Positions 17,167 to 26,208 of a stretch of 42,373 nucleotides of DNA are shown here, one piece after another. This DNA comes from Actinomycetota bacterium. GTDB taxonomy: Bacteria > Actinomycetota > Acidimicrobiia > IMCC26256 > PALSA-610. Below the pieces are notes generated by a model. The model saw nothing but the letters and a program-made list of their open reading frames with translations. It did not search any database and was not told where the DNA came from. The translations under genes were made by a program, and so were the position numbers. Positions within the stretch are counted from its first letter, which is position 1, and every line of letters starts with the position of its first letter. The stretch spans positions 98,048 through 140,420 of the forward strand of contig PLBO01000152.1 of the NCBI GenBank assembly GCA_003134555.1. Direction: 5' to 3'.

Positions 17167-18930
17167 TCAGGTTCCCATTCCCGTCGGGGCCTTGGCGATC
17201 TCGGTGAGGAACTCCTTGTTGCTCTTCGTGCTGCGCAGCTTGTCGATCAGCAGCTCGAGCCCCGACCCACCCTCGAGTGCGCCGAGCACGCGCCGCAACT
17301 TCCAGACCTGCTGGAGGTCGTTGCGGTCGAAGAGCAGCTCCTCGTGGCGGGTGCTCGACTGCTCGACGTCGATGGCGGGGTAGATGCGCCGGTCGGCGGT
17401 GCGCCGATCGAGACGCAGCTCCATGTTTCCGGTGCCCTTGAACTCCTCGAAGATGTGCTCGTCCATCTTCGAGTTCGTCTCGACGAGCGCTGTGGCAAGG
17501 ATCGTGAGCGATCCGCCTTCTTCGACATTGCGCGCGGCACCGAAGAACTTCTTCGGCGGGTAGAGCGCGCCGGCGTCGATACCGCCCGACATGATGCGGC
17601 CCGAGGCCGGCGCCGCGAGGTTGTAGGCGCGCGCCAGACGGGTGATGCCGTCGAGAATGATCACGACATCCTTCCCGCACTCGACGAGTCGCTTGGCCCG
17701 CTCGATCGTGAGCTCGGCGATGTGGCAGTGCTCTTCGGAAGGCCGGTCGAAGGTGGAGGCGACAACGTCGGCGCGCAGCACGTGCCGGCGCATGTCGGTG
17801 ACCTCTTCGGGACGCTCGTCGACGAGCAGCACGATGACGTGGCACTCGGGGTTGTTGCGCTCGATCGAGTAGACGATCTGCTTGATGATCGTGGTCTTGC
17901 CCGCCTTGGGCGGCGACACGATCATCCCGCGTTGACCTTTCCCGATTGGCGCGATGATGTCGATAATGCGTCCGGTGATTTCCCCCGGGTTGTCGTCGAG
18001 CTCGAGCCGGAGCCGCGAGTCGGGAAACAACGGCGTGAGGTCTTCGAAGCGAACGCGGTGACGCGCCTCGTCGATGCCGATCTCGTTGATGAGGTCGACG
18101 CGCACGAGCGCGGGATACTTCTCACTGCTCGCGGGCGGCCGGGTCGCACCCTTGACGTGGTCGCCCTTGCGCAAACCGAAACGCCGCACCTGCGATGCGG
18201 AAACGTAGGCATCGTTGCGGCCGGCGAGGTAGCCGGACGCGCGCAGGAAGCCGTAGCCCTCGTCGCGCAGATCGAGCAGACCTTCGATGTCGATCAGCTC
18301 GCCGGCGAAATCGTCGCTGCCCCGGTCGGTGCGCTCCGTGCGCTCGGGGCGGTCGGGACGGGTCTCGCGATCGACGCGACCATCGCCGGGAGTCCGCTCG
18401 CGGTCGCGACCACGACGGCGGCGGCGACGCTTGTTTCCCGAGCCGTCGTCGTCGCGCCACTGCTGTTGACCCTGGTGCGAGCGGTCGACCGAACCTGCGT
18501 CGGTGTCGGTGTCGGTTTCGGTGTCGGTCACATCGCCTTCCGCGGAGACGGGCTCCGATGTGGCGGCGACGGTTCCGCGGCCGTTCGACGACGAATCGGA
18601 TTCGTCGCCGGAGTCGGTGCGGTCGGTCGAGGCACTCCGCCGGGGGCGGATGAGAGCCATGTCGTCGCCCGAATCTCCGCCGCCCGCGAGCGCGTTCTGC
18701 TCCTCGGCGATCGATGCAAAATCGTCGCCGCCCGCGCCGGCGGTCGATCGGACCTTGCGCGGGGCCGACCTCTCCGCGCCGTTCGAGCCGGTCGCGGCGG
18801 TGGCGATCGCATCGATCAGATCGGCTTTGCGCATCCGGCTGACCGACTTCACGCCGAGCGCGGACGCAATCTCCGAAAGCTGGTCACGATCCTTCCCGTC
18901 CAGTTGTGAACGGTCGAAGGTCTCACTCAT
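17167..18930 (-). CDS. rho: Transcription termination factor Rho with long low-complexity insertion
   Basis: A hexameric RNA helicase that terminates transcription. The 587-residue protein starts with a Rho N-terminal helical domain ([20 protein letters not shown]). A disordered stretch of about 165 residues (48-213) follows, rich first in Asp/Ser/Thr and then in Arg. Next come the RNA-binding CSD ([14 protein letters not shown]...[16 protein letters not shown]) and the ATPase core with Walker [10 protein letters not shown] (339-347), [11 protein letters not shown] and [15 protein letters not shown]. Insertions of this sort are common in high-GC actinobacteria. ATG 18930 has AGGAG about 6 bases upstream. 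It is preceded by a 313-base non-coding leader. Confidence 0.97.
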   Translation of the reverse strand: MSETFDRSQLDGKDRDQLSEIASALGVKSVSRMRKADLIDAIATAATGSNGAERSAPRKVRSTAGAGGDDFASIAEEQNALAGGGDSGDDMALIRPRRSASTDRTDSGDESDSSSNGRGTVAATSEPVSAEGDVTDTETDTDTDAGSVDRSHQGQQQWRDDDGSGNKRRRRRRGRDRERTPGDGRVDRETRPDRPERTERTDRGSDDFAGELIDIEGLLDLRDEGYGFLRASGYLAGRNDAYVSASQVRRFGLRKGDHVKGATRPPASSEKYPALVRVDLINEIGIDEARHRVRFEDLTPLFPDSRLRLELDDNPGEITGRIIDIIAPIGKGQRGMIVSPPKAGKTTIIKQIVYSIERNNPECHVIVLLVDERPEEVTDMRRHVLRADVVASTFDRPSEEHCHIAELTIERAKRLVECGKDVVIILDGITRLARAYNLAAPASGRIMSGGIDAGALYPPKKFFGAARNVEEGGSLTILATALVETNSKMDEHIFEEFKGTGNMELRLDRRTADRRIYPAIDVEQSSTRHEELLFDRNDLQQVWKLRRVLGALEGGSGLELLIDKLRSTKSNKEFLTEIAKAPTGMGT

Positions 18931-19243
18931 GTTCGGCTCCTACCGACCGGCTGCGGCGCCTGCCTACAGCGGCCGGAGTGTGATGCTGTGATCCGTGTTG
19001 CCAAGTACCGACGCGGGTAAATCGGCGCCGGCCGACGAAGCCCTCGGAAGGTCTCGCACGATCCCGCCGAGCAGGAAGAAATCGAACTCGGAAGAAAAGT
19101 GAAGTGACCCGGCCCCCACCGCCAAGAAACCGCTCCTGGAGCGAGGTCTCAAGGGATCGCTTACACCCTATACCCAATGACTCTCCGGGCGCCTGCTCCC
19201 TCCCTGACACTCGACCGATTCGATCGATTCCTGAGGCCTCGGT
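18931..19243 (-). other. Non-coding leader region of rho (313 bases)
   Basis: No gene is supported here. In the rho direction I see a possible -10 (TATAGG/TAGGGT around 19167-19174, no good -35) and a small hairpin with arms CGCT/AGCG around 19131-19143. A pyrimidine-rich unstructured stretch follows (about 19065-19105), then AGGAG before the ATG. A long leader with a C/U-rich, G-poor segment would suit autogenous Rho-dependent attenuation, which is known for rho in other bacteria; here it is inference. Confidence 0.4.
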
Positions 19244-20413
19244 TCATCGCTCGACGAGACGAGCCATGAGGGAGTGACCGGGAACCGGCACGCACCCAGC
19301 GGTCGCGGGTTCGGTGTAGCGACCGCCCGCGCCCGCGCGCATCGAGTCGTACAGCAGGAACGGCACCGGGTCGGCGCTGTGCGTCTTGGTGTTGCACGGC
19401 GTGGCGTGATCGGGCATCAGGAGTATCCGATATGGCTCGCCGCCCGCGTCGAGCGCGTCGACAACCGGCCCGATCACTTCCGTGTCCCATCGCTCGAGCG
19501 CGTCCACTTTGATGTCCGAACGACCAAGGTGTCCCGCCTCGTCGGTGGCTTCGATGTGCAACACGAACAGATCCCGATCGACGAGTGAGCGGATACAAGC
19601 TTGCGCCTGCGCGCCGTAGTCGTTGTCGAATCCCGCCGTCGCGCCCGGCACGTCGACCACTTCGATGCCCGTCAGGACACCGAGGCCCTGCACCAGATCG
19701 ACCGCCGACGACATTCGGCCCTGCACGCCGAACGTCGCGGCGAACGAGGGCAGCGCCGGCTTCACGCCCTGACCCCACAACCAGATCTGAGTCGCGCTCG
19801 ATCCGACCGAACGGGCCGCGTCGCGCACGACGGCGCGCGACGCATCCATCAACGCGTTCACCCGCGGCGCGGAGGCGCCGCGAGGGAACACGGCCGGTTG
19901 CCCGGTGAGGTCGTGCGGCGGTGTGCACTCGGCGTCCGTCCACGTACTCGGCACGACGCAGAGGTGGCGATACTCGACGCCGGGATGGAAGCGCACTCCG
20001 TCGCGGCCGGCGCCGAGCGCGGCATCGAGCGCGGCGACGATCGCGTGACTCTGCTCGTTCGTCGGATGACCGGCCGCGAAGTCGACCATGTTCGGCTCGT
20101 CGTCGTCGGAGAGCGTGACCAGGTTGCACCGGTACGCAACCTCGTGGGGTTCGAGCTCGACGCCCATCGCCGCCGCCTCGATGGGAGCGCGACCCGTGTG
20201 GTACCGCTCGGGGTCGAAACCGAGGATCGACATGTTGCCGACGTCGCTGCCGGGAGCGAGGCCGGGCGGGATGACGGCGGCACGCCCGACGTCGGCCTTC
20301 GCCGCGAGCGCCGCCAGGCGGGGCATGCGCGCGGCTTCCAGCGGCGTTCGGTCGCCGAGCTCGGGCAACGACACGTCGGCGCAACCGTCGGGAACGAACA
20401 CGACGTATTTCAT
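19244..20413 (-). CDS. Archaeal-type phosphoglycerate-mutase family protein; candidate homoserine kinase
   Basis: A 389-residue alkaline-phosphatase-superfamily protein of the ApgM (2,3-BPG-independent phosphoglycerate mutase, COG3635) type. Metal and phosphate-site motifs are visible: FVPDGCAD (Asp9), PGSDVGNMSILG with Ser57-62 region, HIEATDEAGHLG and MPDHATPCNTKTHS. A subfamily of this fold, often encoded near threonine genes, has been proposed to be homoserine kinase. The gene occupies the position between thrC and rho where actinobacteria usually carry thrB, and no GHMP-type thrB is seen in the window. Either activity is possible from sequence alone. The start at ATG 20413 is by homology; ATGs at 20422 and 20425 are alternatives. 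Confidence 0.8.
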   Translation of the reverse strand: MKYVVFVPDGCADVSLPELGDRTPLEAARMPRLAALAAKADVGRAAVIPPGLAPGSDVGNMSILGFDPERYHTGRAPIEAAAMGVELEPHEVAYRCNLVTLSDDDEPNMVDFAAGHPTNEQSHAIVAALDAALGAGRDGVRFHPGVEYRHLCVVPSTWTDAECTPPHDLTGQPAVFPRGASAPRVNALMDASRAVVRDAARSVGSSATQIWLWGQGVKPALPSFAATFGVQGRMSSAVDLVQGLGVLTGIEVVDVPGATAGFDNDYGAQAQACIRSLVDRDLFVLHIEATDEAGHLGRSDIKVDALERWDTEVIGPVVDALDAGGEPYRILLMPDHATPCNTKTHSADPVPFLLYDSMRAGAGGRYTEPATAGCVPVPGHSLMARLVER

Positions 20414-20500
20414 CGCGCGCATCATACGGGCGGCGGCGGACCCGGCCTCTGAGTAGCAGCCGCACGGTCGCGCAATGTTTCTCCCCGTAGCCTGCACCTC

Positions 20501-21712
20501 GTGCGGCGCTCATGGATCGTCGCCGGTGCACTCCTCCTCGCGGCGTGCGCCGGCGGATCGTCCGACAAGTTGGTGTCGCCCCCGCCGATCCCGCCGACGA
20601 GCCCCGCGCCGAGCACGAGCACGAAAACCACGCCGCCGCCGACGCGGCAGCCCGCGCCACCCGACCTTGCCCGCGTGCGCGTGACGCTGACGTCCGTCGT
20701 GTCGGGTCTCGACAGCCCGATCGCGCTCGCGTGGCGGGTGCACGACACCAACATGTTCGTGGCCGAGCAAAGTGGCCGTGTCCGCATCGTCGACGCGAAC
20801 GGCCGGCTCTCATCAACGCCGGTCCTCACGGTCGGGCCGCTCTCGCGAGGCAACGAGGAAGGCCTCCTCGGCATCACGTTCTCGCCCGACGGCTCGAAGC
20901 TCTACGTCGACTACACCGACCCGAACGACGACACGCACGTCGACGAATACACGATGCGCGGCGAAGTCGCAGTCGCCTCGACGCGCCGCCAGTTGCTCGT
21001 CGTGCCGCAGCCGAATTCGAACCACAAGGGTGGCGAGGTGATCACCGGTCCCGACGGGATGCTCTACATCGGGCTCGGCGACGGCGGCAGCGAGGACGAC
21101 CCGAACAACTTCGGCCAGAACCTCGGAACGCTGTTGTCGAAGATCCTGCGCATCAATCCGGTCGCGAGCGGAAGCGCGCCCTACTCGGTCCCCGCCGACG
21201 ATCCGTTCGTCGGACGAGGCGGAGTGCGTCCGGAGACCTGGATGTGGGGACTGCGAAATCCGTGGCGCTTCTCGTTCGACCGCAAGACGGGCGACGTTTG
21301 GATCGGTGACGTCGGCCAGAACAAATACGAGGAGGTCGATTTCGCACGCGCGGGCGAGAAGGGAATCAACTTCGGTTGGAGCGCTCGCGAAGGCTTCCAC
21401 GCGTTCCGCGGCGCGACACCGAACGGCGTGCGCGATCCGGTGCTCGAGACGCGGCACTCCGACGGCAACTGCGCCGTCGTCGGCGGCTATGTGTACCGAG
21501 GTCGCGCGATACCCGCGCTCAACGGCGTGTACGTCTTTGGCGACGACTGCCGGCAGAACCTCGTCGGCGCGGTCGCATCCAACGGGCGCTTGATCGCGCA
21601 ACGCGACCTCGGCCCGGTCGTGTCGCAACTCACGACGTTCGGCGAGGATCTCGACGGCGAGATATACGCGGTAGCGCGCGGCGGCACGGTGTTTCGGCTC
21701 ACCGCTCGCTGA
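20501..21712 (+). CDS. PQQ-type sugar (glucose/sorbosone) dehydrogenase-like lipoprotein
   Basis: A 403-residue exported lipoprotein. Its signal peptide ends in LLLAACAGG (lipid-anchor Cys16) and is followed by a Pro/Ser/Thr-rich linker to about 55. The six-bladed beta-propeller of the GSDH family (PF07995) follows: FVAEQSGRVRIVD, GNEEGLLGITFSPDG, SNHKGGEVITGPDGMLYIGLGDGG, WGLRNPWRFSFD, WIGDVGQNKYEEVDF and GGYVYRG. The His in SNHKGG corresponds to the catalytic base region of soluble glucose dehydrogenase. Substrate and PQQ use are not certain. TAGCCT lies 7 bases before GTG 20501, so the message may be leaderless. Its stop touches the stop of the convergent SDR gene. Confidence 0.88.
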   Translation: MRRSWIVAGALLLAACAGGSSDKLVSPPPIPPTSPAPSTSTKTTPPPTRQPAPPDLARVRVTLTSVVSGLDSPIALAWRVHDTNMFVAEQSGRVRIVDANGRLSSTPVLTVGPLSRGNEEGLLGITFSPDGSKLYVDYTDPNDDTHVDEYTMRGEVAVASTRRQLLVVPQPNSNHKGGEVITGPDGMLYIGLGDGGSEDDPNNFGQNLGTLLSKILRINPVASGSAPYSVPADDPFVGRGGVRPETWMWGLRNPWRFSFDRKTGDVWIGDVGQNKYEEVDFARAGEKGINFGWSAREGFHAFRGATPNGVRDPVLETRHSDGNCAVVGGYVYRGRAIPALNGVYVFGDDCRQNLVGAVASNGRLIAQRDLGPVVSQLTTFGEDLDGEIYAVARGGTVFRLTAR

Positions 21713-22486
21713 TTATGTGCCCGCGCGCTTCAATATCGCTCCGCTCAGGCGACGGGTGATCACGTGCGGCGTGATCGCGGAGAGGGTGCCCATCACCTTG
21801 TTCGTCGTGCCGGGAATGACGATCGCCTTGTTCTTGGCGACGCCGTCGAGCCCGGCGCGCGCGACCTCGGGCGCCTCCTGCCACATGAAGCCGGGCACCG
21901 AGCCGGCCGGCACGTTGGCGCGCGACTGGAACTCGGTGTGGGTGAAGCTGGGACACAGCGCGGTTACCGACACACCCGTGCCTCTCAGCTCTTCGTGCAC
22001 CGCCTCCGTGAACGACGTCACGAACGCCTTCGTCGCGCTGTAGGTCCCGTTGGAAGGACCGGGCTGGAAGCCGGCGAGCGACGAGACGTTGAGGATTCCG
22101 CCGCGGCCGCGCTCGACCATCGCGGCGGCCGCCGCGTGCGTGAGCCGGACGAGCGCGATCACGTTCAGGTTGATCTCGCGGATCTCGGTGTCGAGGTCGA
22201 GCGTGTGGAACGGGCCGAACGTGCCGAAGCCCGCGTTGTTCACCAGGAGGTCGACCTCGCGCGCCCGGGCTTCGACCGCAGCCAGCTGCTCGGGGTCGGT
22301 GAGGTCGGCCGCGAGCACCTCGGCGTGCGCGCCGTTTCGACCCTCGATTTCCTTGGCCAGTGCCTCGAGGCGCGCGGTATCGCGGGCGACGAGCACCACG
22401 TCGTGACCGCGCTCCGAGAGCTGCCGCGCGAACTGCTCGCCGATTCCGACGGACGCACCCGTGATCAACGCAACCGGATTGCTCAT
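21713..22486 (-). CDS. Short-chain dehydrogenase/reductase (SDR family)
   Basis: A classical SDR of 257 residues with a Rossmann fold. The NAD(P)-binding TGASVGIG is at 9-16, followed by LVNNAGFGTFG, the catalytic Ser in LNVSSLAG, and the Tyr-Lys pair in GTYSATKAF. Arg/Asp following the second strand (VLVARDTARL) suggests NADP preference, which is tentative. ATG 22486 is chosen because AGCAGG lies about 8 bases upstream; an in-frame GTG at 22492 is the alternative. It starts 10 bases after the sortase stop on the same strand. The substrate is unknown. Confidence 0.88.
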   Translation of the reverse strand: MSNPVALITGASVGIGEQFARQLSERGHDVVLVARDTARLEALAKEIEGRNGAHAEVLAADLTDPEQLAAVEARAREVDLLVNNAGFGTFGPFHTLDLDTEIREINLNVIALVRLTHAAAAAMVERGRGGILNVSSLAGFQPGPSNGTYSATKAFVTSFTEAVHEELRGTGVSVTALCPSFTHTEFQSRANVPAGSVPGFMWQEAPEVARAGLDGVAKNKAIVIPGTTNKVMGTLSAITPHVITRRLSGAILKRAGT

Positions 22487-22496
22487 GTGCACCTGC

Positions 22497-23159
22497 TTAC
22501 GTGGGGCGTTTGATGTCGGCGGCCAGGATCGCCTTTACAACAATGCGTTGCGCCGCGCTGTGTTTCGGATGGCACGCGATCAGCGTCACCGTGGGCGACC
22601 TGGTGGGATCGGTCACGAAGAGCGCGCTGGGTTGAACGATCTGCGTGCTGGTGACCTTGTACACGCAGTCTCTCCCTGGCATGTGAAACACGATCTGGTC
22701 GCCCAGAGAAAGGAGGTCGAGGTTCAAGAACGGATGCGAGTGGGTGACCCGGTGGCCGGGGAACACCGCGTTGCCGGCCTGGCACGGCAACGCGGATCCG
22801 GGCCAATGACCGGGCCCGTGATCGATCACGGTGAGCGTGATGCCCTCGTACACGGCGTGTATCAGGCCGATCTTCGGTATCTCGATGGTGCCGATCTGGA
22901 TGACCGGACCCGGGGCGTAGGGATCGGCCGGCGGCGGGAACGGATGCGGCAACTTCTTCAAGTCGAAGGTCGTCGTGGTCTGGTGCGTCGGGGGGGTGCG
23001 CACCTTCGTCGTCGTGGTCGCCGCCGCCGCGAGGAGCGGCGAGTCGTCCGTAGAACGGGTGTCGCCGCGGTTCACCACGGCCGCGGTCGTGAGCGCGGCG
23101 GCGATCACGATGCCGAGTGCGCTGAGCGCCGCAATCAATCGCTTCCTCGTCATCCTCAC
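22497..23159 (-). CDS. Class E-like sortase
   Basis: A 220-residue membrane-anchored transpeptidase that should link sorting-signal proteins to the cell wall or to pili. It has an N-terminal membrane anchor (about 8-28) and a Thr/Pro-rich linker. The sortase domain carries catalytic His136 in VFPGHRVTHSHPF, Cys196 in VTLIACHP and Arg205 in AAQRIVV. The order His, Cys, Arg and the TLxxC context fit class E/D enzymes of actinobacteria. No LPxTG/LAxTG substrate gene is seen in the window, so it is a solo housekeeping type here. It lies 16 bases after thrC. Confidence 0.88.
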   Translation of the reverse strand: MRMTRKRLIAALSALGIVIAAALTTAAVVNRGDTRSTDDSPLLAAAATTTTKVRTPPTHQTTTTFDLKKLPHPFPPPADPYAPGPVIQIGTIEIPKIGLIHAVYEGITLTVIDHGPGHWPGSALPCQAGNAVFPGHRVTHSHPFLNLDLLSLGDQIVFHMPGRDCVYKVTSTQIVQPSALFVTDPTRSPTVTLIACHPKHSAAQRIVVKAILAADIKRPT

Positions 23160-23175
23160 TCCATCCCTACCCAGC

Positions 23176-24228
23176 TCAGAGGCCGAGCTCCTCCACCACC
23201 ACGTCGACGGACGCTTCGACGGCCGGTCGCGCCTCGATCTGGGCGATGGCCCGGTTGGGGTCCTTCAACCCGTGGCCGGTCACCGTGCAGACGATTGTCT
23301 CACCTCGCTCGACCAATCCGACCGCGGCCGCTTGCAGCAGCCCCGCCACCGACGCCGCCGACGCCGGCTCCACGAACACGCCTTCTTGCGACGCGAGCAT
23401 GCGGTAGGCCTCGAGAATCTGGGCGTCGGTGACCGCACCGATGTGGCCGCCCGACTCGTCGCGCGCCGCGATCGCGGAGTCCCAACTCGCCGGATTGCCG
23501 ATCCGGATTGCGGTCGCGATGGTCTCCGGAAACGCGACGGGCTCGCCGTGCACCAATGGCGCCGATCCTGCGGCCTGCCAGCCGAGCATGCGCGGCCGCT
23601 TCGAGACGACACCGTCGCTCGCGTACTCGCCGTATCCCTTCCAGTACGCGGTGATGTTGCCGGCGTTGCCGACGGGGATGCAGTGCACGTCGGGAGCGGC
23701 GCCGAGCGCGTCGCAGATCTCGAACGCGGCCGTCTTCTGGCCCTCGATGCGGAACGGGTTGATCGAGTTGACGATGGTGACGCCGCCCCGCTCCCCCAGC
23801 TCGCGCACGACGCGGAGCGCGTCGTCGAAGCTGCCGCGGATCGACACGACCTTGGCACCGTGGATCAACGCCTGCGCGAGCTTGCCCAGGGCTACGTGAC
23901 CGTCGGGGATGATGACCGCCGCGAGCATCTCGGCCCGGGCCGCGTAGGCCGCCGCGCTCGCCGAGGTGTTGCCGGTCGACGCGCAGACGACGACCTTGGC
24001 GCCGTCCTCGGCCGCCTTCGAGATCGCCATCGTCATCCCGCGATCTTTGAACGATCCCGTCGGGTTCGCGCCTTCGACCTTCAACATCACGCGCGCACCA
24101 ACCGCATCCGAAAGGCGCGGCGCGTCGACGAGCGGCGTGTTGCCTTCGCACAACGTCACGATGGGCGTCTTTTCCGTGACCGGCAATCGCGCGCGATACG
24201 CGTCGATGATTCCCCGCCAACGATCCAC
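23176..24228 (-). CDS. thrC: Threonine synthase
   Basis: A PLP enzyme that converts O-phosphohomoserine to threonine. The 350-residue product is the short actinobacterial form: [25 protein letters not shown] with Lys61 as Schiff-base lysine, [32 protein letters not shown] and [18 protein letters not shown] 24228 is two bases from the hom stop, so the genes are co-translated. Its substrate must come from a homoserine kinase, which is not present as a classical thrB nearby. Confidence 0.96.
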   Translation of the reverse strand: MDRWRGIIDAYRARLPVTEKTPIVTLCEGNTPLVDAPRLSDAVGARVMLKVEGANPTGSFKDRGMTMAISKAAEDGAKVVVCASTGNTSASAAAYAARAEMLAAVIIPDGHVALGKLAQALIHGAKVVSIRGSFDDALRVVRELGERGGVTIVNSINPFRIEGQKTAAFEICDALGAAPDVHCIPVGNAGNITAYWKGYGEYASDGVVSKRPRMLGWQAAGSAPLVHGEPVAFPETIATAIRIGNPASWDSAIAARDESGGHIGAVTDAQILEAYRMLASQEGVFVEPASAASVAGLLQAAAVGLVERGETIVCTVTGHGLKDPNRAIAQIEARPAVEASVDVVVEELGL

Positions 24229-24230
24229 GT

Positions 24231-25520
24231 CTACTCCTCGCCTCCGACGACCCGCAGGACCGATCCGATTCGTCCGACGACGTCGAGCTCCCGCACGTCG
24301 TGGATGGTCGCGGTCAACGCGGCTTCGCGCGCGAGGTGCGTGACGAAGATGAGGCGGGCGCCCGCGCCCTGCCCCTTCTGCTGCATCGATTGGATCGAGA
24401 CCTCGTGGTCGCCGAACACGCCCGCGATCGTGGCGAGCACACCGGGCTGGTCGGCAACGTCGAGAGATACGTAGAACTGCGACGCGGTCTCGTCGATCGG
24501 ACGGATCGGCTTGCGGACGAGATCGCCGATCGTTGCCCCGCGCGCGCCGGCGCGGACGTTCTTGGCCGCGTCGATCAGGTCGCCGAGCACCGCGCTCGCC
24601 GTCGGACCGCCGCCGGCGCCCCGCCCGAGCAGCATCAGCTGGCCGACGGACTCGCCCTCGATGAACACCGCGTTGTAGGAGCCGCGAACCGACGCGAGTG
24701 GATGGTCGATCGGCACCATCGCCGGATGCACGCGCGCGCCGACGCCGCCGTCGTGCTCCTCGGCGACCGCGAGCAGCTTCACGACGTAACCGAGCTCCTT
24801 CGCCGCGGCGATGTCGTCGGCGGTGATCTTGGTGATCCCCTCGCGGTAGACGTCGCCCGCGACGATGCGGGCGCCGAACGCGATGCTTGCGATGATCGCG
24901 GCCTTCGACGCGGCGTCGAGCCCTTCGACGTCGGCGGTGGGGTCGCGCTCGGCGTAACCGAGCTCCTGCGCCTCGGCCACCGCTTCCGAGAAGCTCGAGC
25001 CCGCTTCGGTCATCTGCGTCAGCACGTAGTTCGTCGTGCCGTTCACTATGCCCATCACGCGGGTGATGCGCTCACCCGCGAGCGACTCGCGCAATGGCCG
25101 CATGAGCGGAATGCCACCCGCGACCGACGCTTCGAACAGCAGGTCGACGCCCGCGGTCTCGGCGGCGTCGAACAGCTCCTCGCCGAAGTTGGCGAGCAGC
25201 TCCTTGTTCGCGGTGACGACCGGCTTTCCGGCCTTCAGCGCGGTCAGGATCAGGCGGCGCGCGGGCTCGACGCCACCGATCACCTCGACTACCACGTCGA
25301 TCGCGGGATCACTCACGACCGCGTCGGCGTCGTTGGTCAGCACGCCCGGAGCGAGATCGACGTCGCGTTCCTTGGCCACGTTGTGCACCGCGACCCGGGA
25401 GACCACGAGCTTCACACTGGAACGTTGGGTGATGAGATCGGCGTTGGAATCGAGCAGGCGCACGAGCGCGCCTCCCACGTTCCCGCAGCCCAGCAATCCC
25501 ACTCGTACGACGTCGGTCAC
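24231..25520 (-). CDS. hom: Homoserine dehydrogenase with C-terminal ACT domain
   Basis: Reduces aspartate semialdehyde to homoserine. The 429 residues comprise an N-terminal NAD(P)-binding fold ([17 protein letters not shown]), [11 protein letters not shown], the catalytic core ([53 protein letters not shown]) and a C-terminal ACT domain ([23 protein letters not shown]) for amino-acid feedback. GTG 25520 overlaps the stop of the AbiEi-like gene by four bases (GTGA). The open frame upstream is not homologous. Core operon with thrC. Confidence 0.96.
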   Translation of the reverse strand: MTDVVRVGLLGCGNVGGALVRLLDSNADLITQRSSVKLVVSRVAVHNVAKERDVDLAPGVLTNDADAVVSDPAIDVVVEVIGGVEPARRLILTALKAGKPVVTANKELLANFGEELFDAAETAGVDLLFEASVAGGIPLMRPLRESLAGERITRVMGIVNGTTNYVLTQMTEAGSSFSEAVAEAQELGYAERDPTADVEGLDAASKAAIIASIAFGARIVAGDVYREGITKITADDIAAAKELGYVVKLLAVAEEHDGGVGARVHPAMVPIDHPLASVRGSYNAVFIEGESVGQLMLLGRGAGGGPTASAVLGDLIDAAKNVRAGARGATIGDLVRKPIRPIDETASQFYVSLDVADQPGVLATIAGVFGDHEVSIQSMQQKGQGAGARLIFVTHLAREAALTATIHDVRELDVVGRIGSVLRVVGGEE

Positions 25521-26146
25521 CCGGCCATTCTTGCGGATGGGTCGACCCGCCCTGAACCGATTGCCGCCAGGAGCGTTCGGAGGCTGGCGGCGCCGGGCCG
25601 ACCGACCGTGCCGATCTCGTCGAGTCGAGCGCGAACCGCGCGGATAGTGACGAGGCGGTGAGACCGAGCGCTCTGGAGGGCCCTTTCGAGTTCGCCGGCG
25701 CCGAGCACACCCGCGAGGTCGATGATGGTCCGCACCGGCGACGTGACCGGCAGCCGCCCGACGCGGAGAACATCTTCGTCGTCGATTCGGGTGACGCGGT
25801 GAACGACGACGCCGCGGACACGGGGCGCCCGAGTGTTGGGGACGATCAGCTCCGGCCGGCCGAGCACGGCACCGCGGATGCGCCAGATCGCGGCCGCGCT
25901 CGCGTGCGACAGCGCGCTCTCCGGCCCGGCCCACAAGACCGCGGCCCAGTGTGCAAGCGCGCTCGACGCCGGCGTCGCCGAGTGCCGGTAGACACGCGGA
26001 AGCACGCGCACCCACACCTCGCCACGCACCCGCCGTTCGATCTGCGCCGCGCTGAAGCCCGATGCCGTCGCCTGACCGCGCGTGAACACGCCCTGCTGTA
26101 CGACCGCGACCGCCGCCAGTCGCGCGTCGGCCGCCAACGTCGACAT
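25517..26146 (-). CDS. AbiEi-type antitoxin domain protein, apparently lacking the C-terminal DUF559 nuclease domain
   Basis: A 209-residue protein. The N-terminal helix-turn-helix-like part (QGVFTRGQATASGFSAAQIERRV) and the following VWVRVLPRVYRHSATP and ALSHASAAAIWRIRG match the AbiEi-like family common in actinobacteria. Most such proteins are about 280-320 residues and continue into a Vsr-like DUF559 nuclease domain after a GRPG...LRTLL motif. Here the protein ends soon after that motif. Its stop overlaps the hom start, so it sits inside the lysA-hom operon, 62 bases after lysA. No partner toxin is nearby. Whether it is a functional regulator or a trimmed relic is not known. Confidence 0.7.
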   Translation of the reverse strand: MSTLAADARLAAVAVVQQGVFTRGQATASGFSAAQIERRVRGEVWVRVLPRVYRHSATPASSALAHWAAVLWAGPESALSHASAAAIWRIRGAVLGRPELIVPNTRAPRVRGVVVHRVTRIDDEDVLRVGRLPVTSPVRTIIDLAGVLGAGELERALQSARSHRLVTIRAVRARLDEIGTVGRPGAASLRTLLAAIGSGRVDPSARMAG

Positions 26147-26208
26147 CGTGTCTCCCCGAGGTGTTGCTTCGGAACCGGGGAAGGCGAGGGAAGTGCGACG
26201 CGGGGAGG

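Noticed and set aside
18964-19152. A 62-codon minus-strand frame in the rho leader
   Set aside because: No ribosome binding site, no domain and a composition unlike nearby genes; the region fits a non-coding leader better.
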